A stretch of 9,515 bases of DNA from Victivallales bacterium Lenti_02 (GTDB lineage: Bacteria > Verrucomicrobiota > Lentisphaeria > Oligosphaerales > Lenti-02). Under the pieces are notes generated by a model. The model saw only the letters and a program-made list of their open reading frames with translations, had not been told where the DNA came from and did not search any database. Positions 7,063 to 9,515 of this stretch are shown in pieces. The number at the start of each line of letters is the position of its first letter. Position 1 is the stretch's first letter. Location of the stretch: positions 1-9,515 of the forward strand of contig LVAZ01000059.1 in the NCBI GenBank assembly GCA_001603055.1, in the 5' to 3' direction. Made by a program: the position numbers and the translations under genes.

Positions 7063-7881
7063 ATGCGCTTCACCAAAATGCACGGCTGCGGCAACGATTT
7101 CGTGGTTGTCGACGCGATTCATCAGAGCCTGCCTGCGGACATGGCGGCGTTCTGCCGCCATCTGGGCGACCGCCATTTCGGCGTGGGCTGCGACCAGATT
7201 CTGATCGTGGCCCCGAGCACGGTCGCCGATTTCCAGATGCTGATCTTCAACAGCGACGGCAGCAAGGTCGAGATGTGCGGCAACGGCATCCGCTGTCTGG
7301 CCCGCTACGTGGTGGACAAGGGCCTGACCGCCAAGACGAAGCTCGAGGTCGAGACCCTGGCGGGCATCATCCGGCCCGAGATCGTGGGCGAGCTGGTGCG
7401 GGTGGACATGGGCGAGCCGGTTCTCCGCACGAAGGATTGGACCTGGCCCGGCGAGCGCGTGGTGGCCCAGCCCTACGAGGTGGGCGGCCGCACCATTCCC
7501 GTCACCCTGGTCTCGATGGGCAACCCCCACTGCGTCAGCTTCCACGAGGACCTCGACGACGCGCTGGTGCTCGGCATCGGCCCGCAGATCGAGAACGACC
7601 GCAAGCATTTCCCGAACCGGGTGAACGTGGAGTTCATCCGGCGGCGGAGCGCCACCGAGCTGGACATGCGGGTCTGGGAGCGCGGCGCGGGCGAGACTCT
7701 GGCCTGCGGCACCGGCGCCTCCGCCTCCTGCGTGGCGGCGGTCCTCAACGGCCTGACCGAACGCAAGGTGACCATCCATCTGACCGGCGGCGACCTCGAA
7801 CTGGAATGGCGCGAGGCGGACAACCGGGTCTTCATGACCGGCCCCGCCACCACCGTTTTCGAAGGCACCCTGGCCGACTAA
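7063..7881 (+). CDS. dapF: Diaminopimelate epimerase
   Basis: Encodes 272 residues, the normal length for DapF. The enzyme interconverts LL- and meso-diaminopimelate in the cytosol, giving the precursor of lysine and of peptidoglycan cross-links, without a cofactor. The two catalytic cysteines are present in their family motifs: C72 in EMCGNGIRC and C215 in LACGTGAS. The N-terminal FTKMHGCGNDF and the GNPHCV block (153-158) are also classic. The ATG at 7063 is chosen because GAGGA lies six bases upstream and the protein aligns with the family from its first residues; the same frame is open far upstream, but that part lies antisense to the ATPase. It probably forms a transcription unit with the isomerase-like gene 19 nt downstream. 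No other lysine-pathway gene is in the window. Confidence 0.98.
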   Translation: MRFTKMHGCGNDFVVVDAIHQSLPADMAAFCRHLGDRHFGVGCDQILIVAPSTVADFQMLIFNSDGSKVEMCGNGIRCLARYVVDKGLTAKTKLEVETLAGIIRPEIVGELVRVDMGEPVLRTKDWTWPGERVVAQPYEVGGRTIPVTLVSMGNPHCVSFHEDLDDALVLGIGPQIENDRKHFPNRVNVEFIRRRSATELDMRVWERGAGETLACGTGASASCVAAVLNGLTERKVTIHLTGGDLELEWREADNRVFMTGPATTVFEGTLAD

Positions 7882-7900
7882 CGTACCCGGAGACTGTACC

Positions 7901-8716
7901 ATGCCTGTGAACTACGCGGTCGAGAAGATCGGCGCCGCCTGCAAGAACAACCTCGCCGTCAGCCCCGGCTGGTTTCCCGGCCTGAGCCATGTGGAGATGG
8001 TCGAGCAGGTGGCGGCCTACGGCTTCCGCGCCTTCGAGAATCTCGGCGCCCGCAACTGGGAGGACCGCGCGGCGGTCCGGGCCAAGTGCGAGGAACTGGG
8101 CGTCAGCGTCGGCGCGGTCGGCTGCTCGGGCACCATCGTCGGCGACGGTCCGGTGAACGCCGCCTTCCACGCGCAGTTCGTGACTGAAATCCGCGCCGCC
8201 ATCGCCCAGGCCCGCGAACTGGGCACCGCGACCCTCCTCGCCCTGGCCGGGGCCGAGAGGACCGACCTCAGCCGCGAACAGCAGGCCGACAATCTGGTCG
8301 CGGCGGGCAAGCTCGTCGCCCCCTACCTCGAAGACGCGGGCATGACCCTGGTCTGGGAGCCCCTGAACGTGAAGGTGAACCACGGCGGCTACTTCCTGGT
8401 CTACTCGAAGGACGCGGCGGACATTGTCCGGCGCACCGGCAGCCCCGCCGTCAAGTTCCTCTTCGACGTCTACCACCAGCAGATCAGCGAAGGCGACGTG
8501 ATCCGCAACCTTCAGGCCTACCACGAACTGATCGGGCACTACCATTTCGGCGACAATCCCGGCCGCCACGAGCCCACCACCGGCGAGCTGAACTACCGGA
8601 ACATCTTCCGGGCCATCCACGGAACCGGCTACCGCGGCGTGGTCGCCGCCGAGTTCGGCAAGACCATGGAGACCGAGCAGGTCCTGCGCATCCTCGCCGA
8701 CTGCGACAACTGGTAG
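7901..8716 (+). CDS. Hydroxypyruvate-isomerase-like TIM-barrel protein (sugar phosphate isomerase/epimerase superfamily)
   Basis: Encodes 271 residues, about the usual length for the Hyi group of the xylose-isomerase-like AP_endonuc_2 superfamily. Diagnostic blocks are VWEPLN (151-156), FDVYHQQISEGD (188-199), GHYHFGDNPGRHEPTTGE (212-229) and VVAAEFGK (247-254). The expected metal and catalytic positions are E153, D189, H215 and E251. In the Hyi/OtnI proteins I remember, the position of H215 is usually glutamine (HVQIADNPGR), so this may be a variant with another substrate. Known relatives isomerise hydroxypyruvate with tartronate semialdehyde, or 2-oxo-tetronates. A GGAGA site lies seven bases upstream of the ATG, and the 19-nt gap to dapF suggests co-transcription, although no metabolic link to diaminopimelate is known. 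There is no signal peptide, so it should be cytosolic. Confidence 0.92.
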   Translation: MPVNYAVEKIGAACKNNLAVSPGWFPGLSHVEMVEQVAAYGFRAFENLGARNWEDRAAVRAKCEELGVSVGAVGCSGTIVGDGPVNAAFHAQFVTEIRAAIAQARELGTATLLALAGAERTDLSREQQADNLVAAGKLVAPYLEDAGMTLVWEPLNVKVNHGGYFLVYSKDAADIVRRTGSPAVKFLFDVYHQQISEGDVIRNLQAYHELIGHYHFGDNPGRHEPTTGELNYRNIFRAIHGTGYRGVVAAEFGKTMETEQVLRILADCDNW

Positions 8717-8727
8717 GCCCATCGTCC

Positions 8728-8751
8728 GGCCCGGCGGAACCCCGCCTGGCC
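8728..8751 (+). terminator. Strong GC hairpin after the dapF/isomerase unit, terminator candidate
   Basis: Twelve bases past the isomerase stop, GGCCCGGCGG and CCGCCTGGCC pair as a 10-position stem with one mismatch around the loop AACC. No T-run follows, so it is not a textbook intrinsic terminator. It may block exonucleases or act as a U-tract-independent terminator. Confidence 0.45.
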
Positions 8752-8836
8752 GTGGTTCGGGTGCCGGATGCCGCCAACCCCAGGGTGAACACAGAACCAA
8801 AGGCCGGTTTTCGGGGGTTGCCCCGCAGGGGAATTC

Positions 8837-8864
8837 TGCCAAACTCCAGACTCGGCGTTTGGCA
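8837..8864. other. Perfect 8-bp inverted repeat in the convergent spacer
   Basis: TGCCAAAC (8837-8844) and GTTTGGCA (8857-8864) pair perfectly around a 12-nt loop. The structure lies 26 bp beyond the stop of the minus-strand gene at 8890 and could serve as its 3' hairpin. No T-run follows on either strand. The surrounding spacer 8717-8889 shows no gene. Confidence 0.4.
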
Positions 8865-8889
8865 CCCCAGGCTACAACGAGGCGGTCTG

Positions 8890-9515
8890 CTACTCTGTGG
8901 CCAGCATTCCGGAGCTGTTGATCCGGTCGATGATCTGGCGGGCGATGTATTCGCCCAGCGGCCGCTCCGCCTTGTCCATCAAGGGGGCGGTCACGTTGTG
9001 GTCGTACTCGACGAAGCAGAAGGCGCCGACAAAGGGAATCAGGCCCGTCGTCAACCAGCCGATCTCGGTCCAGGTCCGGTTGATCGCCGCATGGCGGATG
9101 TCCAGTTTGACCGGGATTTTCCATTCTTCCACAAGACTGTCGTCGGCCCCCTTGCTCAGTTTCACCTCGGCGGTGAAATCGGCCCCGTAGACGTAGCCAT
9201 GCCAGGCAGGTGCCCAGACCAGAAATCCGGGCCAGGTGACGAGGAAGTTCCGGCTCGAACCGCTGTATTCGGGATAGATGGCGATGCGGACCACCGCATC
9301 TGGCTTGTTCGCGCTTTTCGGCTGGTAGGGAAGCACGACGGTGGCCGATTCCTGCGCCAGGGCGCTGCCGACGTTCCGGATGAGCCGTCGGCCCTCGAAG
9401 TCGTCGGTGAGCGGGACAATCCCGACCGTGCAGGGGCGTTCGAGGGAAGCCAGGGCGAGAGTCTGGTAGGAACGGAGATTGGTGACCCGCAGCGGGTGGG
9501 AGCATCCCACCGAGA
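8890..9515 (-). CDS. Partial uncharacterised protein, probably exported, N-terminus outside window
   Basis: About 208 residues are visible, ending at the TAG at 8890-8892. The frame stays open to the window edge, so the true start is probably outside. A GTG at 9510 would give 206 residues, but Met-Gly-Cys-Ser so near the edge looks more like the end of a lipoprotein signal (S-V-G-C), albeit with a poor lipobox because Ser is at -3. The body is mixed alpha/beta: a GIVPLTDDFEGRRLIRNVG segment, then TWPGFLVWAPAWHGYVYGAD, rich in Trp and Tyr, then one hydrophobic stretch (IGWLTTGLIPFVGAFCFV) that may be a membrane segment or buried strand. I do not recognise the family, and no catalytic motif is visible. 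It converges with the isomerase gene across a 173-bp spacer. Confidence 0.78.
   Translation of the reverse strand, partial: SVGCSHPLRVTNLRSYQTLALASLERPCTVGIVPLTDDFEGRRLIRNVGSALAQESATVVLPYQPKSANKPDAVVRIAIYPEYSGSSRNFLVTWPGFLVWAPAWHGYVYGADFTAEVKLSKGADDSLVEEWKIPVKLDIRHAAINRTWTEIGWLTTGLIPFVGAFCFVEYDHNVTAPLMDKAERPLGEYIARQIIDRINSSGMLATE

Noticed and set aside
7832..9505. A 557-codon minus-strand frame spanning the isomerase gene and the right-hand region.
   Set aside because: It is antisense to the isomerase and out of frame with the better-composed partial protein at 8890-9515, and it has no recognisable domain.
1..9515. tRNA, rRNA, CRISPR arrays, insertion sequences and riboswitches.
   Set aside because: None was seen by eye: no regularly spaced repeats, no transposase motifs and no tRNA-like cloverleaf. 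Structured small RNAs cannot be excluded without a covariance-model search.

Overview
The window looks like GC-rich bacterial chromosome (most codon third positions are G or C) from a heterotroph with a peptidoglycan or lysine pathway (dapF) and secreted carbohydrate-active proteins. A fused AMP-ligase/ACP/acyltransferase beside a large secreted beta-helix protein of the FYVAPxGDD...ARDAVR type suggests a member of the PVC group, perhaps Kiritimatiellota or Lentisphaerota. This assignment is an inference from gene content and is held with low confidence.

Layout. From the left edge to 6927 every gene is on the minus strand. 1-2175 holds most of a three-domain fatty-acid activating and acyl-transferring protein that runs off the window. 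2260-4749 is a secreted right-handed beta-helix protein with a C-terminal beta-rich domain. 4750-5118 is a 369-bp gene-free stretch with a pair of inverted REP-like palindromes and a repeated 11-mer. 5119-6927 is a tight two-gene unit: an ABC/SMC-type AAA ATPase followed 3 nt later by a small TOPRIM-like (DUF4276-type) protein. 6928-7062 is a divergent promoter region. On the plus strand come dapF (7063-7881) and, 19 nt on, a hydroxypyruvate-isomerase-like TIM-barrel protein (7901-8716). A 173-bp convergent spacer with two hairpins separates these from a partial minus-strand protein, probably exported, at the right edge.

The part most worth attention is the ATPase + TOPRIM pair. Its parts and order resemble known nucleic-acid-targeting defence modules: OLD proteins, where ATPase and TOPRIM are fused, and PARIS, where they are separate genes. 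It appears to be an independent cassette: its own promoter candidate lies back to back with the dapF promoter, and a REP-like doublet lies just beyond its 3' end. Defence activity is an inference; the sequence shows only the motifs and the arrangement. The other genes are housekeeping (dapF), probable sugar or organic-acid metabolism, lipid metabolism and exported proteins, with no obvious shared pathway.
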